From Marinomonas sp. THO17 (lineage in GTDB: Bacteria > Pseudomonadota > Gammaproteobacteria > Pseudomonadales > Marinomonadaceae), in NCBI RefSeq assembly GCF_040436405.1, contig NZ_AP031575.1, positions 186,001-250,000 on the forward strand: DNA of 64,000 nt, in the 5' to 3' direction. Below are positions 10,675 through 19,543 of this stretch, piece by piece (within the stretch, counting starts at the first letter, position 1; every line of letters begins with the position of its first letter). The position numbers and the translations under genes are program-made. The notes under the pieces were generated by a model. That model saw only the letters and a list, made by a program, of their open reading frames with translations. It was not told where the DNA came from and did not search any database.

Positions 10675-11507
10675 TGCAGACATTAGCTGTTGCCGCTATT
10701 CAGTTGACCAGTGGTTATGAATGGCATGAAAACTTGCTGGATGTAAAGCGTTTGGTTACTAAAGCCGCCAAAGATGGCGCCCGTTTAGTTGTGTTGCCAG
10801 AGAATGTATTTTTATTTGACGGTAAAGCCATGCGTGATCTGGCGGAATCAGAAGTGCAGGATCAATTGTTTGAAGAGGTTCTGCAATTGGCGAAGAGTTT
10901 GGATATTTACCTGGTGATTGGTTCTCATCCTGCGATAGAAACGGGTGCGGGCGAGCCTGTTGATAACCATCGTGTGCGTCAAGCTTTATGGGTCATTAAC
11001 CCACAAGGTGAGGTGATTTCGCGATACGACAAAATACATTTGTTCGACGTTACTGTAGACGATAAAGCGGGTTCTTATCTTGAGTCCGAAGTAATTGAAC
11101 CAGGGGATTTACAAGCAAAAGTCGTCGAGATTGATGGTTTTAAAGTGGGATTAAGCATTTGTTATGATCTACGTTTTCCTGAACTGTATCGTCTGTTAAC
11201 TAAAATGGGCGCTGAGCTTTTGTTGGTTCCGGCAGCTTTTACTTATGTTACGGGGAAGGCGCATTGGAATACACTATTAGCAGCCCGGGCCATCGAGAAT
11301 CAATGCTACGTCCTTGGGGTGAATCAGTGTGGTTGGCATAATGATAAACGTCAGACCTATGGTCACAGCACTTTGTATTCACCATTTGGTGAAAAATTGC
11401 TTGGCTTGTCGGAAGAGCCTGGCTATTTTGTACATCAAATTAACAAATTAGACATTGCTAAATACCGTGAAAAGATGCCCTGCCTTGAGCATCGTCGATT
11501 TAGTTAG
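10674..11507 (+). CDS. Carbon-nitrogen hydrolase (Nit1-like, probable deaminated-glutathione amidase)
   Basis: Nitrilase-superfamily amidase of 277 residues. The catalytic triad is visible: Glu43 (LPENVFLF), Lys120 (YDKIHLFDV) and Cys163 (SICYDLRFPELYR). The closest functional group is Nit1/YbeM, which removes deaminated glutathione, but omega-amidase activity cannot be excluded from sequence. ATG 10674 follows AAGGA and overlaps the yhdP stop (TAATG). It ends the mre-yhdP operon, with a terminator just after it. In related genomes tldD normally follows; it is absent here. Confidence 0.9.
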   Translation: MQTLAVAAIQLTSGYEWHENLLDVKRLVTKAAKDGARLVVLPENVFLFDGKAMRDLAESEVQDQLFEEVLQLAKSLDIYLVIGSHPAIETGAGEPVDNHRVRQALWVINPQGEVISRYDKIHLFDVTVDDKAGSYLESEVIEPGDLQAKVVEIDGFKVGLSICYDLRFPELYRLLTKMGAELLLVPAAFTYVTGKAHWNTLLAARAIENQCYVLGVNQCGWHNDKRQTYGHSTLYSPFGEKLLGLSEEPGYFVHQINKLDIAKYREKMPCLEHRRFS

Positions 11508-11525
11508 TTAGGATTAATAGATAGT

Positions 11526-11570
11526 AATAAGCCCGTTTGTTAAGGGATGATAAACGGGCTTATTTTTGTT
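11526..11570 (+). terminator. Rho-independent terminator after the mre-yhdP-nit operon
   Basis: A 13-bp perfect stem (11526-11538 with 11552-11564, core GCCCGTTT/AAACGGGC) is followed by a T-rich tail. It lies between the + strand nitrilase gene and the end of the leftward darP gene, so it may serve both directions. Confidence 0.9.
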
Positions 11571-11613
11571 TTCGTGTATTTGTTATGAAAATAACAGTGT
11601 AAAACGAATAAGA

Positions 11614-12150
11614 TTATTCAGCTAAGCCTAAACGTTTTTCTTCTGTTTCACGTAAGAAGCGAAACAGCTTTTTACGATTGGTGGTTTTGCCTTGTTGGGA
11701 AACTTCTTTCTGAGATTGACGAATTAGGTTGCGCAAAGTTTGAATATCTTCAACTTCGGGATGTTCATCCAAGTAGTTAGCCAATTCTTCTTTACTGTTT
11801 TCACCAATTAATGCATCGCGTTTAAGCTCTAATTGATGGAAAAGCTTGTTATAAGCGGCAGATGTGGTATCAAACAGAGCCAATCTTTGTTCGATGGCTT
11901 GGTGATCTTCGCTACGCATCACTTTGCCTATGTATTGCAAATGACGACGGGTGGCTTCATGTTGCTTAATACGGTCGGCTTCATTTAAGGCGTCACGTAG
12001 TGTGTCAGACATAGGTACTTTCTTTTGCTGGCTTTTGCTCAGTTGCAAGAGTTTTTTGCCTATCTCTTGTAAGGCTTCCATTTCACGCTTGATCTGAGTT
12101 TTGCTCTTAGGGGTGTCGTCTTCGTCTTCGAATTGATCAAAATCTGTCAT
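11614..12150 (-). CDS. darP: DarP (YjgA, DUF615), large-subunit assembly factor
   Basis: Cytoplasmic, highly charged 178-residue protein with long helices, of the UPF0307/DUF615 family. E. coli DarP (YjgA) binds pre-50S particles and promotes peptidyl-transferase centre maturation. Recognisable pieces are the acidic N-terminus followed by KSKTQIKREMEALQEIGKKL and the C-terminal KLFRFLRETEEKRLGL. It lies 6 bp after mgtE and is the last gene of the long leftward operon. Length and start (ATG at 12150) are typical. Confidence 0.93.
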   Translation of the reverse strand: MTDFDQFEDEDDTPKSKTQIKREMEALQEIGKKLLQLSKSQQKKVPMSDTLRDALNEADRIKQHEATRRHLQYIGKVMRSEDHQAIEQRLALFDTTSAAYNKLFHQLELKRDALIGENSKEELANYLDEHPEVEDIQTLRNLIRQSQKEVSQQGKTTNRKKLFRFLRETEEKRLGLAE

Positions 12151-12156
12151 GAGAAC

Positions 12157-13506
12157 CTATACAAGAAAAATAGTGGCCAAGCCTAGGAAGGATAAAAAGC
12201 CCACCACATCGGTCACGGTTGTTAAAATAACACTGCCTGCTAAGGCTGGGTCTATGCCAATTTTTTTTAATAAAATGGGCAATAAGGTTCCAGTGGTAGC
12301 GGCAAAAAGTAAGTTAATGATGGTTGCGCCTGCAATGATATAGGCAATCATAATATTGTCAAACCAAACGGCCGTAAGAGCGGCGATAACACTAGCCCAA
12401 AGGATACCGTTCAGCATACCGACAATTAATTCACGATTGAGTAGCCAGCGAGCATTGGTTGATCCTATTTGGTTAAGCGCTATCCCTCGAATAACCAAGG
12501 TCAGTACTTGTGAGCCTGCGATGCCTCCCATGCTGGCGACAATGGGCATTAAAATGGCTAATGCCACCACTTGGTCTAGGGTGTGTTGAAATAAACCAAT
12601 GACATATGAGGCGATAAAGGCGGTAATCAGATTAATACCTAACCAAATAGCGCGACGTTTGGTGGTTTTTAGAATAGGGGAGAAGGTATCTTCATCATCA
12701 TCCAAACCAGCCATACTTAGCATGGAGTGCTCAGCTTCGTCACGGATAACGTCTACCACGTCATCAATAGTGATGCGGCCGAGCAGTTTTTGGCTTTCTC
12801 CATCGATAACTGGAGCAGACACTAGGTCCATATTTTCAAATAGTTGAGCGACATCGCTGGCAGGTGTATCAGCGGTGATGGAAGTGTAATCCGTTTCCAT
12901 GATGTCGCGTACTGTGTCGTCAGGATCACTCACTAAGAGTTTGGTTAACGTTAGTGTACCCAATAAGCGATCTGAACGGCTAACGACCAACAGGTTATCC
13001 GTCATATCTGGTAAGGTATTGTGACGACGTAAATAGCGGAATACGATATCCACAGTGATGTTCGGACGAATGGTGATGGTGTCCGTGTTCATCAAGCCAC
13101 CCGCTGAATCCTCAGAGTAGCTCAGTAGGGTTTCGACACGGGTTCTGTCTTGCGCCGTCATAGACGCAAGAACTTCTTTTACGACCGTTTCAGGTAAGTG
13201 TTGTAATAAGTCGGCAAGGTCATCACTTTCAAAATGTTCTGATACTGCAACCAAGCGCTCAGTATCCATTTCTTTTAGGAACTGGACACCTATGTCTTCA
13301 CTTAGATATTGAAGTACTTCCCCCTCGTTTTTAGAGTCAATTAACTCCCAAAGTAATTTACGCTCTTTTGGGGGGGAAGATTCGAGTAAACGGGCTACAT
13401 CTTGTGCAGGTAGGGCGCCGTTAAGCAGGTATCGCGTCTGCATAGTTGCCCCAGACTCAAGGGACTCACTAACGGTCTGCAGATGGCTTAACGTTTTTTC
13501 AGACAT
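12157..13506 (-). CDS. mgtE: Magnesium transporter MgtE
   Basis: Mg2+ channel/transporter of 449 residues. Order of parts: N-terminal helical MgtE_N domain (about 25-130) that senses magnesium, a CBS pair (about 140-260), then five membrane helices (about 290-449) with the conserved pore-region GIAGSQVLTLVIRG. Located in the inner membrane; the cytosolic domains close the pore when magnesium is abundant (known for the family). It follows ptsO by 5 bp. A G-rich run (about 13368-13374) lies in the N-terminal part of the gene but the frame is intact. Confidence 0.96.
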   Translation of the reverse strand: MSEKTLSHLQTVSESLESGATMQTRYLLNGALPAQDVARLLESSPPKERKLLWELIDSKNEGEVLQYLSEDIGVQFLKEMDTERLVAVSEHFESDDLADLLQHLPETVVKEVLASMTAQDRTRVETLLSYSEDSAGGLMNTDTITIRPNITVDIVFRYLRRHNTLPDMTDNLLVVSRSDRLLGTLTLTKLLVSDPDDTVRDIMETDYTSITADTPASDVAQLFENMDLVSAPVIDGESQKLLGRITIDDVVDVIRDEAEHSMLSMAGLDDDEDTFSPILKTTKRRAIWLGINLITAFIASYVIGLFQHTLDQVVALAILMPIVASMGGIAGSQVLTLVIRGIALNQIGSTNARWLLNRELIVGMLNGILWASVIAALTAVWFDNIMIAYIIAGATIINLLFAATTGTLLPILLKKIGIDPALAGSVILTTVTDVVGFLSFLGLATIFLV

Positions 13507-13511
13507 GGAAA

Positions 13512-13781
13512 CTACTCGTCTTCACCAAAACGATCATTAATCAAAGCCAAGACGGCTTTAATCGCTTCTTCCTCATCTTCTCCATTGGTTTTAACAGTGA
13601 TTTCAGTACCTTTGCCTGCCGCCAACATCATCATTGCCATGATGCTTTTGCCGTCAACATTACGACCGTCCTTCTCAATGGTGATGTCACATGAGAAACG
13701 TGATGTGGTTTCAACCAGCTTGCCTGCTGCGCGGGCATGCAGGCCAAGCTTGTTGATAATAGTAATGGATTCTTCCTGCAT
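13512..13781 (-). CDS. ptsO: Phosphocarrier protein NPr (HPr family) of the nitrogen PTS
   Basis: HPr-fold protein of 89 residues that carries phosphate from EI-Ntr (PtsP) to the neighbouring EIIA-Ntr. The phospho-site His15 is in LGLHARAAG, and a serine lies at the regulatory-site position in GKSIMAMMMLAAGKG. Called NPr rather than sugar-type HPr because of its place beside ptsN and rpoN. It starts 12 bp after the ptsN stop. The rapZ gene normally found between ptsN and ptsO is missing. Confidence 0.93.
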   Translation of the reverse strand: MQEESITIINKLGLHARAAGKLVETTSRFSCDITIEKDGRNVDGKSIMAMMMLAAGKGTEITVKTNGEDEEEAIKAVLALINDRFGEDE

Positions 13782-13793
13782 GCTGTCTCATCC

Positions 13794-14243
13794 TTATATT
13801 AAAGATTCAAAGCTAGTGTATAACTCTTCATTGGTTTTTGCGTTACGAAGTTCTGCTAGTGCGTCAGGTGACTGCGCCAATTCAGCAATTTGCGCTAGAG
13901 TCGATAAGTGTTGATCGCATTCGTGAGGTGGCACAATTAAGGCGAAGATCAAGTCAACACTCTGTTTGTCGACAGAGTCAAAGTCAATGGGGCTTTGTAG
14001 TGACATAACAACAACGGCCGTACGATTGGCAGATTCTAGACGGCAATGCGGGATGGCAATGCCATTGCCTATGCCGGTGCTACCTAATTTTTCACGTGCC
14101 AACAAGGCGTCATAGACAGCTTCATTATCACAGTGTAGGCGGTTAGAAGTGATCTCCGCCAAACTTTCAAGAACCCGTTTTTTACTAACAATGTCTTGTT
14201 TAGCAAGCACCAGATCGGCTTTTAATAGTGAATTTAATGGCAT
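13794..14243 (-). CDS. ptsN: PTS EIIA-Ntr regulatory protein
   Basis: EIIA domain protein of 149 residues; its phosphorylation state regulates potassium uptake, carbon/nitrogen balance and cell-envelope functions in proteobacteria. The phosphorylated His66 lies in GNGIAIPHCRLE, the hallmark motif. There is no transporter domain, as expected for the regulatory type. It begins 15 bp after rpoN, leaving no room for the usual hpf gene. Co-transcription with rpoN and ptsO is very likely. Confidence 0.95.
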   Translation of the reverse strand: MPLNSLLKADLVLAKQDIVSKKRVLESLAEITSNRLHCDNEAVYDALLAREKLGSTGIGNGIAIPHCRLESANRTAVVVMSLQSPIDFDSVDKQSVDLIFALIVPPHECDQHLSTLAQIAELAQSPDALAELRNAKTNEELYTSFESLI

Positions 14244-14258
14244 GATACTTAATACCTG

Positions 14259-15743
14259 TTAAATCAATCTTTTTCGTTCATTGGAAGGCGGTATATTCAT
14301 CGCCTCACGATATTTGGCAACGGTGCGTCTTGCTACTTGAATGCCTTGGTCCGCCAAGATGGTTGCTAATTTATTATCACTAAGTGGTTTCTTAGCAGGT
14401 TCATCAGCAACCAATTTTTTAATCATAGCGCGTATGGCGGTAGAAGAACATTCACCGCCTGACGCAGTATTAACATGGCTTGAAAAGAAGTATTTCAATT
14501 CAAAAATGCCTTTTGGTGTATGCATGTATTTTTGTGTAGTGACACGAGAAATAGTTGATTCATGCATGCCTACTTCTTCGGCAACATCATGTAATACCAT
14601 AGGTTTCATGGCTTCTTCGCCAAGTTCGAAGAAATCAATCTGGCGACTCACAATACAGCTGGCTACTTTTAGCAGAGTTTCATTACGACTTTGTAAACTC
14701 TTCATAAACCATTTAGCTTCTTGTAAGGAATTTTTGATGTAGCTTACATCTTCTGCTGTAGAGGCCGTGTTGGCCATCGCAGAATAGGTTTCGTTAATCT
14801 TGATCGGCGGTAAAGCGTCATTATTCAATTCGACTTGCCAAATGCCGTTACGCTTTTTAACTGACACATCTGGTATGACATAATCCGTGTCGTCTTCATC
14901 AATGGCGGAACCTGGGCGCGGATTGAGTTGTTGGATAAGGTGAATAACTTCTTTAAGCGCTTCGTCTTTAAGCTTGGTTTTACGGCTTAACTGCACAAAA
15001 TCTCGACTGCCTAGCAGATTTAAATAATGGCTGATCAAGTTTTGTGTGCTTCTGAATAAAGGGTGGTCTTGGAAAGCTTCTAATTGCACTAGCAGACAAT
15101 CCCGTAAATCAATAGAGCATACGCCGACCGGATCAAAGCGTTGTAATCTGTGCTGAACAGCTTGGATTTCATCCAGTTCAAGGTCTTCTAGATCACCTGT
15201 GAGAGATTCTAGAATGTCTTCTAATGGCATGCTCAGATAACCGTCAGGCTGAACGCAATCAACAATCGCGTAAGCAATCTCCAAGTCACGGTCTGACATG
15301 TGAGTAAGATTGAGCTGCCAAATTAAATGGTCTTGAATACTCTCTGCTGGAGCATTACGACTCTCAAAGTCCATTTCATTATCGAAGCTAGTCACATCGC
15401 TTACTGCGGCTGAGCTTTGATAGGTATCATCCCAGTTGCTATCAATTGACAACTCTTCTGGGATACTTTCCGTCCATTCTGATTCTAATCGGGCTTCTTC
15501 GGCTGACTCACTGTTTGCCTTTTCTTTGCTTGTATCGTTTTCGACTTTAGATTCAATGCTGGCTGGTAAGTCGATGGCGGTTAAGTCGTCGTCATCTAAT
15601 TCCAGCAAAGGATTGGATTCAAGGAATTCATGAATTTCTTGTTTTAAATCCAATGTCGAAAGTTGCAGCAAGCGAATGGCTTGTTGCAACTGCGGGGTCA
15701 TGGTTAATTGTTGACCGAGCTTTAGCTGTAAAGACTGCTTCAT
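14259..15743 (-). CDS. rpoN: RNA polymerase sigma-54 factor
   Basis: Alternative sigma factor that needs AAA+ activators and reads -24/-12 promoters. The 494-residue product has the Gln/Leu-rich region I (LKLGQQLTMTPQLQQAIRLL at residues 6-25), an acidic linker (about 50-115), the core-binding region, a helix-turn-helix (about 385-410) and the RpoN box ARRTVAKYRE close to the C-terminus. All hallmarks are intact. It lies 78 bp after lptB in the same direction, so it may have its own promoter as well as read-through from the lpt genes. Confidence 0.98.
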   Translation of the reverse strand: MKQSLQLKLGQQLTMTPQLQQAIRLLQLSTLDLKQEIHEFLESNPLLELDDDDLTAIDLPASIESKVENDTSKEKANSESAEEARLESEWTESIPEELSIDSNWDDTYQSSAAVSDVTSFDNEMDFESRNAPAESIQDHLIWQLNLTHMSDRDLEIAYAIVDCVQPDGYLSMPLEDILESLTGDLEDLELDEIQAVQHRLQRFDPVGVCSIDLRDCLLVQLEAFQDHPLFRSTQNLISHYLNLLGSRDFVQLSRKTKLKDEALKEVIHLIQQLNPRPGSAIDEDDTDYVIPDVSVKKRNGIWQVELNNDALPPIKINETYSAMANTASTAEDVSYIKNSLQEAKWFMKSLQSRNETLLKVASCIVSRQIDFFELGEEAMKPMVLHDVAEEVGMHESTISRVTTQKYMHTPKGIFELKYFFSSHVNTASGGECSSTAIRAMIKKLVADEPAKKPLSDNKLATILADQGIQVARRTVAKYREAMNIPPSNERKRLI

Positions 15744-15821
15744 GGAGCAACTCTGTCTGATTTAATAAATAATTGGAACGAGTTATGCATACTACTCCCT
15801 TTCTACAACAATGATAAGGGG

Positions 15822-16547
15822 TTACAGGCGGAAGTCGTCGCCTAAATAGACTTTTTTTACTTGTTCGTTGTTAATTACTTCACTGGCATCACCAGAAGCT
15901 ATGATGTAACCATTGCCTACAATGTAAGCTTTGTCACAAATATCCAGCGTTTCCCTTACATTGTGGTCGGTAATTAAAACGCCAATGCCGTTGTCTTGTA
16001 AATGTTTAATAATCAGCTTTATATCGCCTACAGAAATTGGATCAACCCCTGCGAAAGGTTCGTCTAATAATATGAATTTAGGATTCATTGCCAAAGCACG
16101 TGCAATTTCAACTCTACGCCGTTCGCCACCAGAAAGGGCCATGCCTAAATTTTTACGAATATGAGTGATGTTGAATTCTTCCAGCAATGATTCTAGACGT
16201 TCTTTCTGCTCAGTTTTAGACAGTTCTTTACGGGTTTCTAAAATGGCTGAAATATTGTCTTCAACGGACATTTTTCTGAAAATAGAGGCCTCTTGCGGCA
16301 AATATCCCACCCCTTTTTGGGCTCGTACATGCATGGCATCTTGAGTAATGTCCTGGTCGTCGATAAAAATTCCCCCAGCATCATTGGCAACCATACCGAC
16401 TATCATATAAAAACATGTCGTTTTACCCGCGCCATTTGGGCCTAGCAAGCCAACGGCTTGACCCGATTCAACAGCAACGGAGACATCCTTCACAACAGGG
16501 CGTTTTTTGTAACTTTTAGCTAGGTGTTTTGCTTCCAGTCGAGCCAT
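15822..16547 (-). CDS. lptB: LPS export ABC transporter ATPase LptB
   Basis: Cytoplasmic ATPase of LptB2FG, which powers LPS extraction from the inner membrane. The 241-residue product shows Walker A GPNGAGKT (36-43), Q-loop [13 protein letters not shown], signature [15 protein letters not shown], Walker [13 protein letters not shown] and the switch histidine in [11 protein letters not shown]. LptF and LptG are not in the window. It starts 3 bp after the lptA stop. Confidence 0.97.
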   Translation of the reverse strand: MARLEAKHLAKSYKKRPVVKDVSVAVESGQAVGLLGPNGAGKTTCFYMIVGMVANDAGGIFIDDQDITQDAMHVRAQKGVGYLPQEASIFRKMSVEDNISAILETRKELSKTEQKERLESLLEEFNITHIRKNLGMALSGGERRRVEIARALAMNPKFILLDEPFAGVDPISVGDIKLIIKHLQDNGIGVLITDHNVRETLDICDKAYIVGNGYIIASGDASEVINNEQVKKVYLGDDFRL

Positions 16548-16550
16548 GAA

Positions 16551-17057
16551 TTAGTTTGCCTTGCTTGTTTGTGGTTGTAAGGTCATAGATACACGACCGG
16601 AATCTTTTTTCTCAGCGCTGAATGTGCCGTCATTGATCATGTATAAAATATAGTCTGCAGAGATGGAGTTTTGCATTCGACTTAGGTAGCCCTCACCAAT
16701 GATTTCAAGTTTACCTTCATCTGTGGAGTAATGAATTTCATTGCCTTTGCTGATAACGATATTACCACTCCAGTCTATTTGCTGGCTGAATTTAGCTGGA
16801 GTGCCGGAAGCCTCTAAACTACTGAATTGTCGAGTTTCAGGGTTGCTCATTACTTTTAAATACTGGGCTTGAATTTCAATCGAACCTTGTTTAACAATGA
16901 CGTTCCCTTTGTAAATTGCTTGCCCTGTATTTTGGTCAAAGGAAGCTTCGTCTGCTTGAATCTCTAGTGGTTTTTCAATGTCGTTAGGTAGAGCAAGGCT
17001 GTATTGACTTAATGTTATCAGAGTAATTAAACCAGATAATTTAGTGAGTTGTTTCAT
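16551..17057 (-). CDS. lptA: Periplasmic LPS bridge protein LptA
   Basis: OstA-like beta-jellyroll protein that polymerises into the periplasmic LPS bridge. The 168-residue precursor has a signal peptide (cleavage probably near LALPND, about residue 23) and the family patterns IQADEASFDQNTGQAIYKGNV and HYSTDEGKLEIIGEGYLSRMQN. It overlaps the lptC 3' end by 17 bp, which fits translational coupling. Typical length. Confidence 0.93.
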   Translation of the reverse strand: MKQLTKLSGLITLITLSQYSLALPNDIEKPLEIQADEASFDQNTGQAIYKGNVIVKQGSIEIQAQYLKVMSNPETRQFSSLEASGTPAKFSQQIDWSGNIVISKGNEIHYSTDEGKLEIIGEGYLSRMQNSISADYILYMINDGTFSAEKKDSGRVSMTLQPQTSKAN

Positions 17058-17619
17058 AATTTCCTCGTACTGATCCTGTCATAACGACTTCTTCAGAATT
17101 GATATAAGTAATAATTTTGCCTGCAGAAGTTTTGCCTTGAGAAGAGATAAGAATTGCATCTCCTTGGCTGGTTAATGATTTATCTTGGTCTAAATAATGA
17201 ATAGTGTCTGCATGCAAAATCACATCTTCTGATTGCTTATATTTTTTTACCGCTTCTGCATTACGCGACAGCAAAATGTCGTTACTACCATCCTCAATAG
17301 TGCCTTGCGAAGCGTGAGCGTGCCAACTACCAGATATAGAATACCTATCTATATTTGGATTCTCCAATAAGGTACGTGACGTTTGGATGTAGTGTAGGGT
17401 TTGCTCGGCATTGATTCGCTCAATCAGGTTTCCTTGCGCATCATATCTCAGCGCGACAACCTGAGTGATAAAATAATCTGGAGTACTACTTAATGACTCA
17501 GACTCAACTAAATTGGTATGGGGTAGATTTTTGTACCAAATTAGCATTGTAATAATGGCGCACAATAGAACGATTATCAGTATATTGCGTAGACCTTTAA
17601 ATGTTTTGTTTGTTGTCAT
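17041..17619 (-). CDS. lptC: LPS export system protein LptC
   Basis: Bitopic inner-membrane protein that receives LPS from LptB2FG and hands it to LptA. The 192-residue product has one N-terminal helix (about 10-29) and a beta-jellyroll periplasmic part with DYFITQVVALRYDAQGNLIERI. Longer in-frame ATGs exist upstream inside yrbG; ATG 17619 is preferred because it overlaps the yrbG stop (TAATG) and gives the usual length. In relatives kdsC and kdsD directly precede it; here yrbG does. Confidence 0.92.
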   Translation of the reverse strand: MTTNKTFKGLRNILIIVLLCAIITMLIWYKNLPHTNLVESESLSSTPDYFITQVVALRYDAQGNLIERINAEQTLHYIQTSRTLLENPNIDRYSISGSWHAHASQGTIEDGSNDILLSRNAEAVKKYKQSEDVILHADTIHYLDQDKSLTSQGDAILISSQGKTSAGKIITYINSEEVVMTGSVRGNYETTH

Positions 17620-18617
17620 TAAGCTGGGCCACCTGTACCTAGAATGTACAAGTATAAAGCGTAAGCGATCAGTAGTGGTAGTCCTAGCCATTTTGGAATG
17701 CTATTACTCTTAGTGCGCTTGAAGACAAAAATGGCAATGACCAAAGCCAGTGTTAAAAAAAGTGTCCATGGATAATCACGAGTTAAAATACTGTGATCTA
17801 GCACGCCTGGTGCTATCAGAGCAGGCAAGGGTAATACCGTTGCTAAATTGAATATGTTAGAACCTAAGATATTGCCGATGGCGATATCGTGATGTCCTTT
17901 GCGCACACTACTGATGGAGGCTGCTAATTCCGGTAGACTGGTGCCAATGGCAACAATGGTTAAACCTATTACCAATTCACTGACTCCAAGTTGAGTGGCG
18001 ATTCCTATGGCGCCCCACACCAATAACTTGGAACTGCCAATTAAAACTGCAAGACCCAAGATCGCAATGAATAGTGAGTGTCCGATAGCGCTTCCATCAT
18101 CTTCCGGAAGTTCTTCTGTTAGTTCGTTGGACAAATCTTTACTGCCTTTTAGTAGCAAAAACAAAATCACTATAAACGCAGCTACTAAGATAACACCGTC
18201 TAGAAAGCTGAGGTGTTGGTCGTGAATTAATAGCCCTGTTAGAAGTGTTATGCCTAATACAAGAGGGACTTCTTTGGTGGCAATGCCCGCAGTGATAGGT
18301 ATGGCCGAAAACAATAAAGTGGCGCCTAAAACTAAAGCAATGTTCGCTATGTTAGATCCCAGCACATTACCCACAGCAATTTCAGGAGCCTGATCCAATG
18401 ATGCAATGGCGGAGACAACCATTTCAGGTGCCGAGGTTCCTAGAGCCACTAGCGTAATGCCTATGATAATGGGGCTTACATTGAGTTTCTCTGCGACCAA
18501 AGCAGAGTTTTCAATAAACTTATCAGAACTAATAACCAAAAAAATCAACCCAGTGATCAGGGCAGCAGAAAACAACAACATGATGAAGGAATTACTCATA
18601 ATTTCAGGAGCTACCAT
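17619..18617 (-). CDS. yrbG: Calcium/sodium:cation antiporter, YrbG type
   Basis: Inner-membrane CaCA-superfamily exchanger with ten or so membrane helices arranged as an inverted repeat. Both signature alpha-repeats are visible: the first with GTSAPEMVVSAIAS and GNVLGSNIANIALVLG, the second with GTSLPELAASISSV and GNILGSNIFNLATVL. Length 332. The start may be ATG 18617 or ATG 18599; neither shows a clear ribosome site. It heads the leftward lpt-rpoN operon and diverges from mlaF; in E. coli it also lies between mla and lpt genes. Substrate ion is inferred. Confidence 0.92.
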   Translation of the reverse strand: MVAPEIMSNSFIMLLFSAALITGLIFLVISSDKFIENSALVAEKLNVSPIIIGITLVALGTSAPEMVVSAIASLDQAPEIAVGNVLGSNIANIALVLGATLLFSAIPITAGIATKEVPLVLGITLLTGLLIHDQHLSFLDGVILVAAFIVILFLLLKGSKDLSNELTEELPEDDGSAIGHSLFIAILGLAVLIGSSKLLVWGAIGIATQLGVSELVIGLTIVAIGTSLPELAASISSVRKGHHDIAIGNILGSNIFNLATVLPLPALIAPGVLDHSILTRDYPWTLFLTLALVIAIFVFKRTKSNSIPKWLGLPLLIAYALYLYILGTGGPA

Positions 18618-18748
18618 TTAATGAGGTTTGTCATTGAAATTCAAGGCTTGACCTAGCAAACAAATTGTATTTACACGGTGTGAGATTTTATTTCCGAAAA
18701 GGCGGTGTTAGTATCAGTCGATATTCGCTAGGGAATAAGGGTGTATTT

Positions 18749-19543
18749 GTGGAAGACGCATATATAAAGGTGCAAGGGTTAAGTTTTTATCGTGGTGAAA
18801 GAGCCATCTATAAAAATGTCTCTTTGACCATTCCAAGAGGTAAGGTAACTGCTGTAATGGGGCCAAGTGGTACAGGTAAAACCACTTTGTTGAAATTAAT
18901 CGCCGCACAATTGGTGCCGGATCAGGGACAGATATGGGTAGATGGACAAGATGTTCATAGTTTGTCTCGTAAGAAGCTTTATAAAGTCCGCAAAAAAATG
19001 GGCATGCTTTTTCAGAGTGGTGCCTTGTTCAGTGATATGTCAGTGGCAGAAAACATCGCCTTTCCACTTGAGGAGCATACTCAACTCGACAAAAAACGTA
19101 TTCAAGAAATTGTCATGGACAAACTTCATAGTGTAGGTCTACGTGGCGCGCATCAACTTATGCCGTCTGAATTATCTGGCGGTATGGCAAGGCGTGTAGC
19201 ATTAGCCAGAGCTATCGCCTTGGATCCGGACTTGGTGATGTATGATGAACCCTTTACTGGTCAAGACCCTATCTCAAAGGGCGTGCTGGTTAAATTGATT
19301 CGACAATTAAACGATGCAGCTAACATTACTTCTGTGTTGGTGTCTCATGATGTTGAAGAATCCCTGTCTATTGCTGACCATGTCTGTATTTTGGCTGGTG
19401 GTAAAGTGATTGCCGAAGGCACTCCTGAAGAAATTCACGCTTCCAAAGATCCGCAGGTTAAACAATTTATGAAAGGCGAGCCAGATGGTCCCGTACCATT
19501 TCATTATCCTGAGCAAACTCAGTCACAAGGAGTATCAATATGA
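18749..19543 (+). CDS. mlaF: Mla phospholipid transport ATPase MlaF
   Basis: ATPase of the MlaFEDB complex that moves phospholipids between inner membrane and periplasmic carrier. The 264-residue product has Walker [11 protein letters not shown]-loop [14 protein letters not shown], signature [15 protein letters not shown], Walker [14 protein letters not shown] and switch His in LVSHDVEE. The open frame extends back to TTG 18665, but GTG 18749 is chosen: AAGGG lies 7 nt before it and the product then begins in the family way. Its stop overlaps mlaE (ATGA). Confidence 0.95.
   Translation: MEDAYIKVQGLSFYRGERAIYKNVSLTIPRGKVTAVMGPSGTGKTTLLKLIAAQLVPDQGQIWVDGQDVHSLSRKKLYKVRKKMGMLFQSGALFSDMSVAENIAFPLEEHTQLDKKRIQEIVMDKLHSVGLRGAHQLMPSELSGGMARRVALARAIALDPDLVMYDEPFTGQDPISKGVLVKLIRQLNDAANITSVLVSHDVEESLSIADHVCILAGGKVIAEGTPEEIHASKDPQVKQFMKGEPDGPVPFHYPEQTQSQGVSI

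Noticed and set aside
12149..12847. Series of + strand ORFs opposite mgtE
   Set aside because: Antisense shadows of a clearly conserved gene, with low-complexity products.
13366..13376. G-run in mgtE as a phase-variable tract
   Set aside because: Only about seven G, the frame is intact, and nothing else suggests slippage.
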